Shown here one piece after another: positions 37,331 through 46,446 of a stretch of 64,000 nucleotides of DNA. The position numbers and the translations under genes are program-made. This DNA is from Bacteroidia bacterium. Lineage in GTDB: Bacteria > Bacteroidota > Bacteroidia > Flavobacteriales > Flavobacteriaceae. The DNA is taken from contig JAUIBW010000001.1 in NCBI GenBank assembly GCA_030427585.1, positions 287,046-351,045 on the forward strand, given 5' to 3'. Positions within the stretch are counted from its first letter, which is position 1. Each line of letters opens with the position of its first letter. The notes under the pieces were generated by a model, which searched no databases, was not told the origin of the DNA, and saw only the letters and a program-made list of their open reading frames with translations.

Positions 37331-37804
37331 ATGAAAACTTCAATTCTCATCGCTAAAACAGCAATATTTGGCATCTTATTCCTCTCTCTTTCGATAAGTA
37401 ATGCTCAAATAGTTTATGAAGATCAATTAGAAACCGTATACCTCAATAAAAATGCAGAAGAAGTTGTATACACAAATAGCTTTAGCAGTTTTAATAGTAA
37501 TCTTATTGCTATAAATGAAATCAGTTTCAAGAATCAAATTCAAAAAGCTAACCAAAACAACGATTATTTATTGTTTCTTTCAGAGAGAAGCAACCTGCAA
37601 ATTCTAACTTCAACTTACCTAAAAACTATACGTAAAGGAGCCAATCAAAGTAGTGACTATAAGTCTTTTAAAGCTTTTCTTAAGGAGAAATTACCCGAGT
37701 TAACTCATCAATTTAGAAAAGATAATAATATAGAAGAATTGTATATTATCTCAAGAAAGAATACTTTTAATGGGAAAATTGATGCTTTACCCAGTGTTTT
37801 GTAA
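37331..37804 (+). CDS. Secreted protein, unknown
   Basis: About 157 residues from the ATG at 37331. I reject the longer frame from 37205, which overlaps the AraC gene and lacks a signal; the chosen start gives a proper signal peptide (MKTSILIAKTAIFGILFLSL...NAQ). The mature part is mixed alpha/beta, with no cysteines and no recognised domain. It sits between the AraC regulator and DoxX and may be part of the same stress response. Confidence 0.68.
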   Translation: MKTSILIAKTAIFGILFLSLSISNAQIVYEDQLETVYLNKNAEEVVYTNSFSSFNSNLIAINEISFKNQIQKANQNNDYLLFLSERSNLQILTSTYLKTIRKGANQSSDYKSFKAFLKEKLPELTHQFRKDNNIEELYIISRKNTFNGKIDALPSVL

Positions 37805-37844
37805 CGTGTTTACCTCACTTTAAAGCTAATAAATATAACCTAAC

Positions 37845-38216
37845 ATGAAAAAGATTCTACCCCTCTTGTTACGAATTGTCGTAGCATTGATCTTAATTCA
37901 AACACTAAGATTTAAATTTACCGCCCATCCTGATAGTGTATATATATTTACAAAAGTCGGATTAGAACCTTATGGCCGAATAGGAACAGGAATAACCGAA
38001 TTAATCGCCGGAGTTTTATTATTAATACCCAAAACAGCATGGATTGGTGCGATGTTAGCCCTTGGTATTATAGGAGGAGCTATCATGATGCATTTAACCA
38101 AACTAGGCATTGAAATTAATAATGATGGTGGAATTCTATTCATTACCGCCATAGTAACTTTTGTATTAAGTGCTATTATTCTTTGGATGAGAAGAAAAGA
38201 AGTCAAGTTTTTTTAA
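37845..38216 (+). CDS. DoxX family membrane protein
   Basis: A 123-residue protein with four membrane segments. It has the DoxX-type start (LLLRIVVALILIQTLRFKF) and the GIGTGITELIAGVLLL-like second helix region (TGITELIAGVLLLIPKTAW). DoxX-like proteins associate with redox or stress modules in many bacteria. Here it neighbours an AhpD-like gene and an AraC regulator. It is closed by a strong terminator at 38264. Confidence 0.85.
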   Translation: MKKILPLLLRIVVALILIQTLRFKFTAHPDSVYIFTKVGLEPYGRIGTGITELIAGVLLLIPKTAWIGAMLALGIIGGAIMMHLTKLGIEINNDGGILFITAIVTFVLSAIILWMRRKEVKFF

Positions 38217-38263
38217 TTTTAATACGATTAGGTATTAATTTATAGTACTCAAAAAAAGTATTC

Positions 38264-38293
38264 AACACCTCTTTATAATAGAGGTGTTTTTTT
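38264..38293 (+). terminator. Terminator after DoxX gene
   Basis: AACACCTCT and AGAGGTGTT pair around a 7-base loop followed by a T-run (TTTTTTT). It lies immediately upstream of the first regulatory cassette. Confidence 0.88.
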
Positions 38294-38297
38294 ATGC

Positions 38298-38384
38298 TCG
38301 GGAAAAATCGACAAGCTTCAGGGAAAAACCACCATTTCTTCCCCTTCTTCTATGACGCATCTTTGCATTGTTAATTTAAAACAA
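38298..38384 (+). promoter_or_regulatory. Regulatory cassette, copy 1
   Basis: TCGGGAAAA at 38298, a second GGGAAAA at 38321 (21 bp after the first at 38300), ATCTTTGC at 38359 and AATTTAAAACAA at 38373. Copy 2 at 38561 has the same elements at the same internal distances (21, 38 and 14 bp). GGGAAAA direct repeats two helical turns apart suggest a tandem activator site; ATCTTTG is the likely -7 box. Confidence 0.68.
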
Positions 38385-38391
38385 TACAAAA

Positions 38392-38547
38392 ATGATAGTA
38401 CAACATAAATCAATATTCAATTTAATTGAAATTTTTAGCCAAGGAAGAAAAAAAATAGCTGCTGCTATTCATCCAAAAACACATTGTGAGCAAAAAGCTA
38501 TTCATGATTTTTATTGTGATACCAAAAAATCTTTTGCACAAAGATAA
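38392..38547 (+). CDS. 51-residue peptide, unknown
   Basis: An ATG 8 bases after the first cassette opens a 51-codon frame ending TAA at 38547. The protein begins MIVQHKSIFNLIEIFSQGRK, contains two AIH motifs and two Cys, and is cationic, with no signal or membrane segment. It is placed exactly where a gene driven by cassette 1 should start. I do not recognise it. It could be a small regulator, or the remnant of a longer gene. Confidence 0.45.
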   Translation: MIVQHKSIFNLIEIFSQGRKKIAAAIHPKTHCEQKAIHDFYCDTKKSFAQR

Positions 38548-38560
38548 GTGTCAAAATAGA

Positions 38561-38647
38561 TCGGGAAAATTTGACAAGCAATCGGGAAAAACGACTATTC
38601 TATCCCGCCTATTTCAAGACGATCTTTGCTTCAACAATTTAAAACAA
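38561..38647 (+). promoter_or_regulatory. Regulatory cassette, copy 2
   Basis: TCGGGAAAA (38561), second GGGAAAA at 38584, ATCTTTGC at 38622, AATTTAAAACAA at 38636. All spacings are identical to copy 1, and it lies 55 bp before the AhpD-like gene, so it should be that gene's promoter region. Confidence 0.7.
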
Positions 38648-38701
38648 CAGAAACTCAAAAAAGTTTCAATTTCAATAAAAATAACTTAAAACAATTATAT
38701 T

Positions 38702-39250
38702 ATGAGCACATTTAATGTACCAACAAGAGAAGAAGTAAATGCTGGTAATCAAGCAATATTTGACAATCTAAACAAAGCGCTAGGATTTGTACCAAATCTA
38801 TACGCAACCTATGCGCATAGCGAAACAGCGCTAGAAAATTATCTAAACCTTTCAAATGCAAAAACATCACTTTCTGCCAAAGAAAAAGAAGTAGTGAATT
38901 TAGCCGTAAGCCAGGTAAATGATTGTATCTACTGTTTATCTGCCCATACAGCTATAGGAAAAATGAATGGTTTTACCGATGAGCAAATTTTAGAACTTAG
39001 AGCTGGTCGTGCTTCTTTCGACAGTAAACTAAATGCATTAGCCGGATTAGCCAAAAATGTTACAGAAAATAGAGGTAAGGCTAATCAAGATGTTGTAGAC
39101 AATTTTTTTAATGCTGGATATTCTAAAGGAAACTTAATAGATACTATCGTATTAGTAGGAGATAAAACAATTTCTAATTATATACATAGCACAACCCAGG
39201 TTCCTGTAGATTTTCCTGTTGCACAACCACTAGAAACTACTGAGGTCTAA
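38702..39250 (+). CDS. AhpD-like carboxymuconolactone decarboxylase family protein
   Basis: A 182-residue protein with a CMD domain (PF02627). The redox motif is NDCIYCLSAHTAIGK, with the CxxC plus His of AhpD-type alkylhydroperoxidases, and a preceding EKEVVNLAVS. This suggests a peroxidase-related activity with a thiol donor. It is preceded by regulatory cassette 2, and an AraC regulator and DoxX gene lie upstream, consistent with inducible stress defence. Confidence 0.93.
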   Translation: MSTFNVPTREEVNAGNQAIFDNLNKALGFVPNLYATYAHSETALENYLNLSNAKTSLSAKEKEVVNLAVSQVNDCIYCLSAHTAIGKMNGFTDEQILELRAGRASFDSKLNALAGLAKNVTENRGKANQDVVDNFFNAGYSKGNLIDTIVLVGDKTISNYIHSTTQVPVDFPVAQPLETTEV

Positions 39251-39264
39251 TTCCCCCCCGATTA

Positions 39265-39310
39265 AACCTCACAGATTGATATCAAACTCGATCGGTATTT
39301 CTGTGAGGTT
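39265..39310 (+). terminator. Terminator-like hairpin after the AhpD-like gene
   Basis: AACCTCACAGA (39265-39275) and TCTGTGAGGTT (39300-39310) form a perfect 11-bp stem with a long loop that itself contains TTGATATCAA. There is no T-run after it. Confidence 0.55.
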
Positions 39311-39355
39311 AAAAAAAATAATTTCAAAAACAATTTAAATACAAGTATCAAAATC

Positions 39356-39724
39356 ATGAAAAAGTTAATTACCGTATTCTCATTTATTTTAGCAATTACA
39401 TTTAATGCACAAGCACAAAAAGTAAAAAATGTTTCTTTAGAGCAGACTAAAGGAGAATTTACTCAAAAAGAAGTAAAACTATCAGAAGGAAGCTATGTAT
39501 TCAATATTACCAATAACAATGCGGGAACAGATGTTGGTTTTGTACTAGTTCCAGAAGGAAAGGATGCTTCTAATGCCGAAAATCATATCAAAACAGCGTA
39601 TGTAACCAAAGTCGTAGCCGAAGGAAAAACCGAAAGTTCTCAAACAGTTAAATTACAAAGAGGAACCTACAAATATTTTTGTCCATTAAACAAAACCCCT
39701 CAATATACTTTGGTTGTAGAGTAA
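39356..39724 (+). CDS. Cupredoxin-like secreted protein, copper site apparently lost
   Basis: A 122-residue protein with a signal peptide (MKKLITVFSFILAITFNAQAQ). The mature chain has cupredoxin-type beta strands (SEGSYVFNITNNNAG, FVLVPEG) and ends with GTYKYFCPLNKTPQYTLVV, which matches the copper-loop Cys of plastocyanin-like domains. However, the first-ligand position reads TDVGFVL with no His, and the loop after the Cys has no His, so a normal type 1 copper site is unlikely. It follows the AhpD-like gene. Confidence 0.75.
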   Translation: MKKLITVFSFILAITFNAQAQKVKNVSLEQTKGEFTQKEVKLSEGSYVFNITNNNAGTDVGFVLVPEGKDASNAENHIKTAYVTKVVAEGKTESSQTVKLQRGTYKYFCPLNKTPQYTLVVE

Positions 39725-39749
39725 TCTCTCTCTATCTTTTTAAACTTAA

Positions 39750-39782
39750 AACCTTGTTAATCTCGATTAGCAAGGTTTTTCT
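39750..39782 (+). terminator. Terminator after cupredoxin-like gene
   Basis: AACCTTG, inner TAATC/GATTA pairing, CAAGGTT and then TTTTT, 26 bp past the stop. Confidence 0.85.
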
Positions 39783-39811
39783 TTTTATATTTTAGCCAAA
39801 AATAACCCACA

Positions 39812-40528
39812 ATGAAAAAAGTCTTAATAGTATTATCATCTATTTTATTATGTGTCGCATGTAAGAACAACACTAAAAAAGAAAATATATACGAAGAGGA
39901 AATAGAAGTTAGAGATCCAGAACCTGTGGTAGATAAAAAGAAAATACCAACAACGGCAGAAGCAATTGCTAACGCCAACGGATTGCAGTATTGGGACAAG
40001 GTAAAAGAAATTAAATTCACCTTTAATGTTGATCGAGACAGTATCCATTATTATAGATCCTGGAGTTGGAAACCCAAAAATAACATGGTAACCTTAACCT
40101 CTGATCAGGATACTATAACCTATAACAGAACTCAGTTAGATAGCACTTCTACTAAAGCAGATCAAAGATTTATTAATGACAAATACTGGTTATTAGCTCC
40201 GTTCAATCTTGTTTGGGATGCAGCAAGCTTTACTTCAAAACATGAGGTAAAAGCTATTGCCCCTATAAGTAATGTAGAAATGCAAAAATTAACCATAGTG
40301 TACAACAAAGGAGGATATACTCCCGGGGATGCTTATGATTTTTATTTTGAAGGAGATTTTAGCATCAAAGAATGGGTGTTTCGAAAAAACAATCAACTAG
40401 AACCTTCTATGATTACTACTTGGGAAAATTATCAGAATTTTAATGGTATTAAAATTGCTAAAACTCATAAGCTGCATGAAGGAAATAGAAAACTTTATTT
40501 CACAGAAATTGAAGTAATTACTGAGTAA
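39812..40528 (+). CDS. Lipoprotein, unknown
   Basis: A 238-residue protein with a lipoprotein signal (MKKVLIVLSSILLCVAC, Cys 17). An acidic linker (EEEIEVRDPEPVVD) is followed by a beta-rich domain with many Trp/Tyr (YYRSWSWKPKNN, WLLAPFNLVWD, DFYFEGDFSIKEWVF). It looks like a conserved envelope protein of this phylum, but I cannot name the family. It lies directly upstream of the kynurenine operon; a link is not shown. Confidence 0.72.
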   Translation: MKKVLIVLSSILLCVACKNNTKKENIYEEEIEVRDPEPVVDKKKIPTTAEAIANANGLQYWDKVKEIKFTFNVDRDSIHYYRSWSWKPKNNMVTLTSDQDTITYNRTQLDSTSTKADQRFINDKYWLLAPFNLVWDAASFTSKHEVKAIAPISNVEMQKLTIVYNKGGYTPGDAYDFYFEGDFSIKEWVFRKNNQLEPSMITTWENYQNFNGIKIAKTHKLHEGNRKLYFTEIEVITE

Positions 40529-40683
40529 AACCGTAAGCAATCATTACACATCTTTGAAGTCATTTATAACACTTCATATACCTCATTTCAAGATTTCTTT
40601 TACTAAGGTAATTCTAACATAGTATTGTTTCTAATTTAATCTTACACATATCAAAATTCAATTTATTGCTTTTAGTATCATTT

Positions 40684-40691
40684 TATTTTTG
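40684..40691 (+). promoter_or_regulatory. Possible -7 box of the kynurenine operon
   Basis: TATTTTTG fits TAnnTTTG and lies 41 bases before the kynU ATG. The nearest upstream TTG is at 40666-40668, only 15 bases away, shorter than usual, so the assignment is tentative. Confidence 0.35.
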
Positions 40692-40732
40692 TAAATTAGT
40701 AAAACACTGTTTCAATTATTAAAACACTTAAA

Positions 40733-42001
40733 ATGACCATAGCATCAAAAGCTAGTTTAGAATACGCAAAAGAGCTTGATCAAAAAGATAGTATAGCACA
40801 ATACAGAGATCAGTTTCATATTCCAAAAGACGATAACGGAAACGATTGGATATATATGTGCGGTAACTCTTTGGGGTTACAACCAAAAACTACAAAAAAG
40901 TATATTCAGCAAGAACTTGAGGATTGGGCAAATTATGGTGTAGAAGGCCATTTTGAAGCCAAAAACCCCTGGATGCCATATCATGAGTTTTTAACAGATA
41001 CAATGGCAAAAGTGGTCGGTGCAAAACCTATAGAAGTAGTTATCATGAATACATTAACTACCAATTTGCATTTATTAATGGTATCTTTTTACCAACCCAA
41101 TAAAACTAAATATAAAATTGTAATAGAGAGTGATGCATTTCCTTCTGATCGATATGCCGTAGAATCTCAATTGCGATTTCATGGTTTTGATCCTAAAGAA
41201 GGGTTAATTGAATGGAAACCGCGTTCTGGTGAAGAATTATTGAGATTAGAGGATTTAGAAACTATTCTTGATCAACAAGACGACGAAATTGCTTTATTAT
41301 TAATTGGAGGTGTAAATTATTACACAGGTCAATATTTAGATCTTAAGAAAATTGCAGATCTGGGACATGCCAAAAATTGTATGGTTGGTATTGATCTGGC
41401 ACACGGCGTTGGCAATATCCAACCAGAACTACATGATTCTGGTATTGATTTTGCAGCATGGTGTACCTATAAATATTTAAATTCAGGTCCAGGAAGCCTT
41501 GGAGGTCTATTTGTTCATGAAAAACATGCATATAACAAAGACCTAAAACGTTTTGCCGGTTGGTGGAGTCACAATAAAAATACTCGTTTTAATATGCGTC
41601 AGGAATTTGATGTTATGCCTGGTGCAGAAGGATATCAATTAAGCAACCCTCCCATTCTATCTATGGCTGCAATTAAAGCTTCTCTGGATATTTTTAACGA
41701 AGTAGGAATGGATGCTTTGAGAAAGAAATCTAAAGCACTAACAGCATATTTCGAATTTTTAATTAACGAGATAGATACCGACAGAATCAGAATTATTACT
41801 CCCACTAATCCAGAGGAAAGAGGATGTCAATTATCTATTCAGGTTAAGAATGCAGATAAAAGTTTACATCAACAACTTACAGACCATCATGTTATTACAG
41901 ATTGGCGAGAACCCGATGTTATTCGTTGTGCTCCAACACCACTATACAATAGTTTTGAAGATGTATACCGAATGACCGAAATATTAAAAACACTGGTATG
42001 A
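40733..42001 (+). CDS. kynU: Kynureninase
   Basis: A 422-residue PLP enzyme that cleaves kynurenine or 3-hydroxykynurenine to anthranilate or 3-hydroxyanthranilate plus alanine. The PLP Lys is in AAWCTYKYLNSGPGSLGG. MCGNSLGLQPK, VIMNTLTTNLHLLM, VIESDAFPSDRYA and GIDLAHGVGNI are all typical. The enzyme's N-terminus is normal. It is the first gene of the operon, its stop overlapping kmo by ATGA (41998-42001). With kmo present, 3-hydroxykynurenine is the likely substrate. Confidence 0.96.
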   Translation: MTIASKASLEYAKELDQKDSIAQYRDQFHIPKDDNGNDWIYMCGNSLGLQPKTTKKYIQQELEDWANYGVEGHFEAKNPWMPYHEFLTDTMAKVVGAKPIEVVIMNTLTTNLHLLMVSFYQPNKTKYKIVIESDAFPSDRYAVESQLRFHGFDPKEGLIEWKPRSGEELLRLEDLETILDQQDDEIALLLIGGVNYYTGQYLDLKKIADLGHAKNCMVGIDLAHGVGNIQPELHDSGIDFAAWCTYKYLNSGPGSLGGLFVHEKHAYNKDLKRFAGWWSHNKNTRFNMRQEFDVMPGAEGYQLSNPPILSMAAIKASLDIFNEVGMDALRKKSKALTAYFEFLINEIDTDRIRIITPTNPEERGCQLSIQVKNADKSLHQQLTDHHVITDWREPDVIRCAPTPLYNSFEDVYRMTEILKTLV

Positions 42002-43398
42002 CGCAAAAAGAAGAAAACATACTGATCATTGGTGCTGGTCTATGTGGCTCTCTATTGGCACTAAGAATGGCACAAAGAGGATACCAGGTAACAGTATATG
42101 AAAGTAGGCCTGATTTAAGAACTACCGATATTTCTGCAGGACGTTCTATTAATCTCGCACTGTCTGATCGTGGTTTAAAAGCCATGAAAATGGTTGGTAT
42201 TGCAGATAAAGTAACTCCATTTTGTATCCCTATGTATGGTAGGATGATTCATGATATCGAAGGAAATACATTTGCTTCTAACTATTCTGGAAGAACAGGA
42301 AAATACATCAATTCTATTTCTAGAGGAGGTTTAAATGGGTTACTATTAACTGAAGCCGAAAAATACGAGAATGTAACCATTCATTTTAACAAAAAATGCA
42401 CTGGTGTTGATATCGAAAATACAATTGCAAAATTTAAATGCTATACGACCAAAGAAAAGTTTGAAGTACATGCCGACATCATCTTTGGTGCAGATGGTGC
42501 AGGTTCTGCTCTTAGAAAAAGTTATTATCTCGAAAAAAAGTTCCTGTTTAGTTATTCTCAAAATTATTTAACACATGGATATAAAGAATTAGAAATTCCT
42601 GCAGATAAAATAGGAAATCATCAAATAAGCAAAGATCATTTGCATATCTGGCCCCGTGGCGAATATATGCTTATTGCTTTGCCAAATTTAGATGGTAGTT
42701 TTACAGTAACTCTTTTTTTATCTTATGATGAAGGCGAGTACAATTTCAATAATCTAACCAATATTGAAAAAGCTACCGAATTTTTCAAAACACAATTCCC
42801 CGATGCTCTTGATTTAATTCCAGATATAAATCATGAATTCTTTAACAACCCAACAGGAGCATTAGGTACCGTAAAATGCTCACCATGGTACTACAAAGGA
42901 AAAACATTATTAATTGGAGATGCTGCTCATGCAATTGTACCATTTTATGGTCAGGGAATGAACGCTTCTTTTGAAGATGTTGTGGTTTTTGATGAAATTT
43001 TAGAACAACATCAGGGAGATTGGAACGCTACTTTTAAGGCATACCAAAAAGCGCGAAAAGAAGATACAGACGCCATTGCAGATTTAGCAATCGATAATTA
43101 CTTCGAGATGCGCGATCATGTAGCTAATCCTTTGTTTAAAGAAAAAAGAAAACTAGAAATGGATTTAGAAAAAACATTTCCCGACACCTATTTTTCAAAA
43201 TATTCTATGGTGACTTTTGATGAAAATATTGGGTATGCCAAAGCCATGAAGATTGGAAGAGCGCAAGACAAGGCTTTACTAAACCTAATAGCAGATCATG
43301 AAATTGACACCTCAAAAGATTTAAAAAGTATATTTGATCAAGTACAACAAGAAACTAGTGAAATCCTTGAAGAGGACAAAATTGCAGGATTAAAATAA
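41998..43398 (+). CDS. kmo: Kynurenine 3-monooxygenase
   Basis: A 466-residue FAD monooxygenase that hydroxylates kynurenine at position 3. The dinucleotide-binding motif [20 protein letters not shown] lies near the N-terminus; [15 protein letters not shown] is a hallmark of Kmo, and [20 protein letters not shown] is the second FAD motif. It couples to kynU by a four-base overlap, so the two are translated together. The C-terminal extension is soluble, without the membrane anchor of eukaryotic Kmo. Confidence 0.96.
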   Translation: MTQKEENILIIGAGLCGSLLALRMAQRGYQVTVYESRPDLRTTDISAGRSINLALSDRGLKAMKMVGIADKVTPFCIPMYGRMIHDIEGNTFASNYSGRTGKYINSISRGGLNGLLLTEAEKYENVTIHFNKKCTGVDIENTIAKFKCYTTKEKFEVHADIIFGADGAGSALRKSYYLEKKFLFSYSQNYLTHGYKELEIPADKIGNHQISKDHLHIWPRGEYMLIALPNLDGSFTVTLFLSYDEGEYNFNNLTNIEKATEFFKTQFPDALDLIPDINHEFFNNPTGALGTVKCSPWYYKGKTLLIGDAAHAIVPFYGQGMNASFEDVVVFDEILEQHQGDWNATFKAYQKARKEDTDAIADLAIDNYFEMRDHVANPLFKEKRKLEMDLEKTFPDTYFSKYSMVTFDENIGYAKAMKIGRAQDKALLNLIADHEIDTSKDLKSIFDQVQQETSEILEEDKIAGLK

Positions 43399-43466
43399 GT
43401 ATAACACAAAATAAATACTTAATAAACGAAAATTATAGATTCTCTATACGTAACATTAATATTTCA

Positions 43467-43883
43467 ATGAACAAAGGAAAACTAATACAAGGTAAAGCCA
43501 CTCCAAGAGGTAAGTTTCCGCATGTAAAGCGTGTTGGGGATTTTATATTTGTTTCTGGCACAAGTTCCAGAAAACCAGACAACTCATTCGAAGGTGTAGA
43601 AGTAGATGAATTTGGCACGACAAATTTAGATATCAGAGCACAAACAAAAGCTGTTTTAGAAAATATCAATGATATTTTAAAAGAAGAAGGTGCAGGCCTA
43701 AAAGATATTGTTGATGTGACTTCTTTTTTAGTTAACATGAACGATTTTGGAGGTTATAATGAGGTTTATGCTCAATATTTTGATTATCAAGGGCCAACAA
43801 GGACTACTGTTGCTGTACATCAATTACCTCATCCCCATTTATTGATAGAAATAAAGGTTATTGCCTATAAAAAACGAAGTTAA
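43467..43883 (+). CDS. RidA-family 2-aminomuconate deaminase
   Basis: A 138-residue RidA-superfamily protein that closely follows the pattern of 2-aminomuconate deaminases: [49 protein letters not shown], and [20 protein letters not shown]. In the 3-hydroxyanthranilate route this enzyme hydrolyses 2-aminomuconate to 4-oxalocrotonate. No signal peptide, in contrast to the lipoprotein RidA at 22286. Operon context supports the specific role. Confidence 0.88.
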   Translation: MNKGKLIQGKATPRGKFPHVKRVGDFIFVSGTSSRKPDNSFEGVEVDEFGTTNLDIRAQTKAVLENINDILKEEGAGLKDIVDVTSFLVNMNDFGGYNEVYAQYFDYQGPTRTTVAVHQLPHPHLLIEIKVIAYKKRS

Positions 43884-43890
43884 GCCGATT

Positions 43891-43923
43891 ACACCTTCAA
43901 GGTTTTGAATACCTTGAAGGTGT
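43891..43923. terminator. Strong inverted repeat between the deaminase gene and IclR gene
   Basis: ACACCTTCAAGGT and ACCTTGAAGGTGT form a perfect 13-bp stem with a 7-base loop, in the 54-bp gap. It could attenuate read-through or serve as an operator for the IclR-type protein; there is no T-run. Confidence 0.6.
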
Positions 43924-43937
43924 ATAAAATTGTAATC

Positions 43938-44705
43938 ATGAGTAATACTATAGACAAAAAAATTCTAAACACTTCAGTTGAAAAAGCATTTAATATTCTA
44001 GATTGCTTTTCAACAGATACAATAGAATTAGGTGTTACCGAAATTGCAAAACTAATGCACACCAATAAAAGTGCAGTATACAGGATGCTGGCAACTATGG
44101 AAGCCCTTAATGTTATTCAACAAAATACAGAAAACGGCAAATATAGATTAGGGCTTAAATTATTCGAATTGGGGCAAAAAGTAAGTATTAATCAAAATTT
44201 TATATCCAAGGCGAGGCCCTATATGGAAGAATTGGTAAAACGTGCTGGCGAAACTGCTCATTTAGCTATTTACAAAAATCAAAAAGTATATTTCTTAGAC
44301 AAAGTTGTAGGAAGGCATGACTTACAAATCAACTCACAAATTGGTACTGAAAAACCTTTGCATTGTACTGGATTAGGAAAGATTATGCTTGCATTTGTAG
44401 AGCACGATTACAAAAAAATTATTAAAAATCTTGATTTAGAATCAGTCACTAAAAACACAATAACTAATAAACAGAAATTAATCACCGAAGTTGAGAATAT
44501 TAAAAACAATGGTTTTGCTTTGGATCTGGAAGAAAATGAAATAGGTCTAGTATGTGTAGCTGTTCCTGTTTTTAGTACTAAAGGAAAGTTTATTGCCGCA
44601 ATAAGTACCTCTGGTCCTTCGGCTAGATTTAATGAAAATGAAATTCAAACCTATACAGGAGATTTAAAACAAACGGCCGAGCAACTAAAATACATTTTCA
44701 GTTAA
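43938..44705 (+). CDS. IclR family transcriptional regulator
   Basis: About 255 residues from the ATG at 43938; the earlier in-frame ATG at 43905 lies within the hairpin and is rejected. N-terminal winged HTH (VEKAFNILDCFSTDTIELGV, then EIAKLMHTNKSAVYRMLATM) and an IclR effector domain (LAIYKNQKVYFLDKVVG, LHCTGLGKIMLAF, EENEIGLVCVAVPVF). It lies inside the kynurenine operon, so it is probably the pathway's regulator, responding to a pathway intermediate (inference). Confidence 0.92.
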   Translation: MSNTIDKKILNTSVEKAFNILDCFSTDTIELGVTEIAKLMHTNKSAVYRMLATMEALNVIQQNTENGKYRLGLKLFELGQKVSINQNFISKARPYMEELVKRAGETAHLAIYKNQKVYFLDKVVGRHDLQINSQIGTEKPLHCTGLGKIMLAFVEHDYKKIIKNLDLESVTKNTITNKQKLITEVENIKNNGFALDLEENEIGLVCVAVPVFSTKGKFIAAISTSGPSARFNENEIQTYTGDLKQTAEQLKYIFS

Positions 44706-44724
44706 TTAAAAAAATTGAGAACGC

Positions 44725-46167
44725 ATGAAAAAAATTAAAAACTATATTAACGGGGAGTTCAAAGCTCCTGTACAAGATCAGTGGATTGATAATTACAACC
44801 CATCTACTGGTGCCATATATAGTTTAATTCCTAATTCTTCTGCAGCAGATGTGCATATCGCTTATGAAGCTGCAGCTCAAGTATTTCCTATATGGTCAGA
44901 AACTCCATTACAGCAACGTAGTGAAATCTTAGCTAAGATAGCATCATTGATAATAGAAAATCTGGATCAACTTGCCCAAGCAGAAGCTATTGATAATGGT
45001 AAACCTTTAAGCCTATCTACCAGTGTAGATATTCCAAGAGCATCTTCTAACTTTCAATTTTTTGCTAATGCAATTACGCAGTTTGCAAGCGAGGCGCATG
45101 AAAGCACAGGCTTAAATGCTATTAACTTTACTCTAAGACAATCTATCGGTGTAGTGGGTTGTATTTCTCCGTGGAATCTACCACTGTATTTATTTACATG
45201 GAAAATTGCTCCGGCACTAGCTGCTGGTAATACTGTAGTAGCCAAACCTAGCGAAATTACACCGATGACAGCTTATTTACTAGGTGATATCTGCACTAAA
45301 GCAGGTTTACCTAAAGGCGTTTTAAACATTGTTCATGGATTAGGAGATACTACCGGGCAAGCCATTATAGAACACCCAAACATTAAAGCCATTTCTTTTA
45401 CAGGAGGAACGGCAACAGGTGCACATATTGCCAAAACCGCTGCTCCTATGTTTAAAAAATTATCTCTCGAGTTGGGAGGTAAAAACCCTAATCTAATTTT
45501 TGCAGACTGCGACTATGATAAAATGCTTCATACAACACTTAGGTCATCATTTGCAAATCAAGGGCAAATATGCCTTTGCGGCTCTCGAATATTTGTAGAA
45601 AGAACAATTTATGATAAATTCAAAACCGATTTTATTGCAAAAACCAAGGCACTAAAAGTTGGTGCTCCTCTTGACCCAGAAACTAACTTAGGCGCATTAG
45701 TTTCAAAGTCACATTTAGAGAAAGTGAAATCATACATCGATATAGCCGAAGAAGAAGGTGGCACAATTCTCTATGGTGGTAATTATGTAACGGTAAATGG
45801 ATATGAAAAAGGATATTATTTACAACCAACCGTTATCGAAATTAGTACAACAAATTGCAGATTGGCACAAGAAGAAATTTTTGGACCCGTTGTTACGATT
45901 ATGCCATTTGATACTGATGATGAAGCTCTAACTATGGCAAATGATGTGCGTTATGGTTTATCATGCACAATTTGGACAAATAATTTAAACAGAAGTATGC
46001 ATTTGGCAAAGCACATACAAGCTGGTATCGTTTGGGTAAATACCTGGATGATGAGGGATTTACGCACTCCATTTGGAGGTACAAAAGATTCTGGTGTAGG
46101 TAGAGAAGGTGGATTTGAAGCCCTAAGATTTTTTACCGAACCTAAAAACGTTTGTATACAGTATTAA
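44725..46167 (+). CDS. 2-Aminomuconic semialdehyde dehydrogenase
   Basis: A 480-residue NAD-dependent aldehyde dehydrogenase. General-base Glu 249 is in [14 protein letters not shown] and catalytic Cys 283 in [15 protein letters not shown], wording typical of the aminomuconate/hydroxymuconate semialdehyde group. The pathway context fixes the substrate: it oxidises the product of the ACMS decarboxylase to 2-aminomuconate, which the deaminase then uses. 5' spacing to the IclR gene is 19 bp. Confidence 0.9.
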   Translation: MKKIKNYINGEFKAPVQDQWIDNYNPSTGAIYSLIPNSSAADVHIAYEAAAQVFPIWSETPLQQRSEILAKIASLIIENLDQLAQAEAIDNGKPLSLSTSVDIPRASSNFQFFANAITQFASEAHESTGLNAINFTLRQSIGVVGCISPWNLPLYLFTWKIAPALAAGNTVVAKPSEITPMTAYLLGDICTKAGLPKGVLNIVHGLGDTTGQAIIEHPNIKAISFTGGTATGAHIAKTAAPMFKKLSLELGGKNPNLIFADCDYDKMLHTTLRSSFANQGQICLCGSRIFVERTIYDKFKTDFIAKTKALKVGAPLDPETNLGALVSKSHLEKVKSYIDIAEEEGGTILYGGNYVTVNGYEKGYYLQPTVIEISTTNCRLAQEEIFGPVVTIMPFDTDDEALTMANDVRYGLSCTIWTNNLNRSMHLAKHIQAGIVWVNTWMMRDLRTPFGGTKDSGVGREGGFEALRFFTEPKNVCIQY

Positions 46168-46446
46168 AAGATAATATTAAGCAATCAGAATTAAGAGATT
46201 AGACAACTAGAAAAAATAAGATTGACTGATACTTAAATTCTAAAAAAATGCAATAAACCAGATAACTATTAATAAAGACACCGTTTACACCTGTTTTAAA
46301 TGTTTTAAACAAATAGTTGTTGTAGACAAAATAATGAACAAAAGAATATACTTTGAACTTTTATAAGTAAACACATTAGAAAATATGAAGTTGAAAATTT
46401 ACATAATCATTTCAACACTAACACCTAAACACTCAATACTAAAAAA

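Noticed and set aside
38486..38689. 67-codon ORF between the two regulatory cassettes
   Set aside because: It covers cassette 2 completely and overlaps the better-placed 51-codon ORF in another frame.
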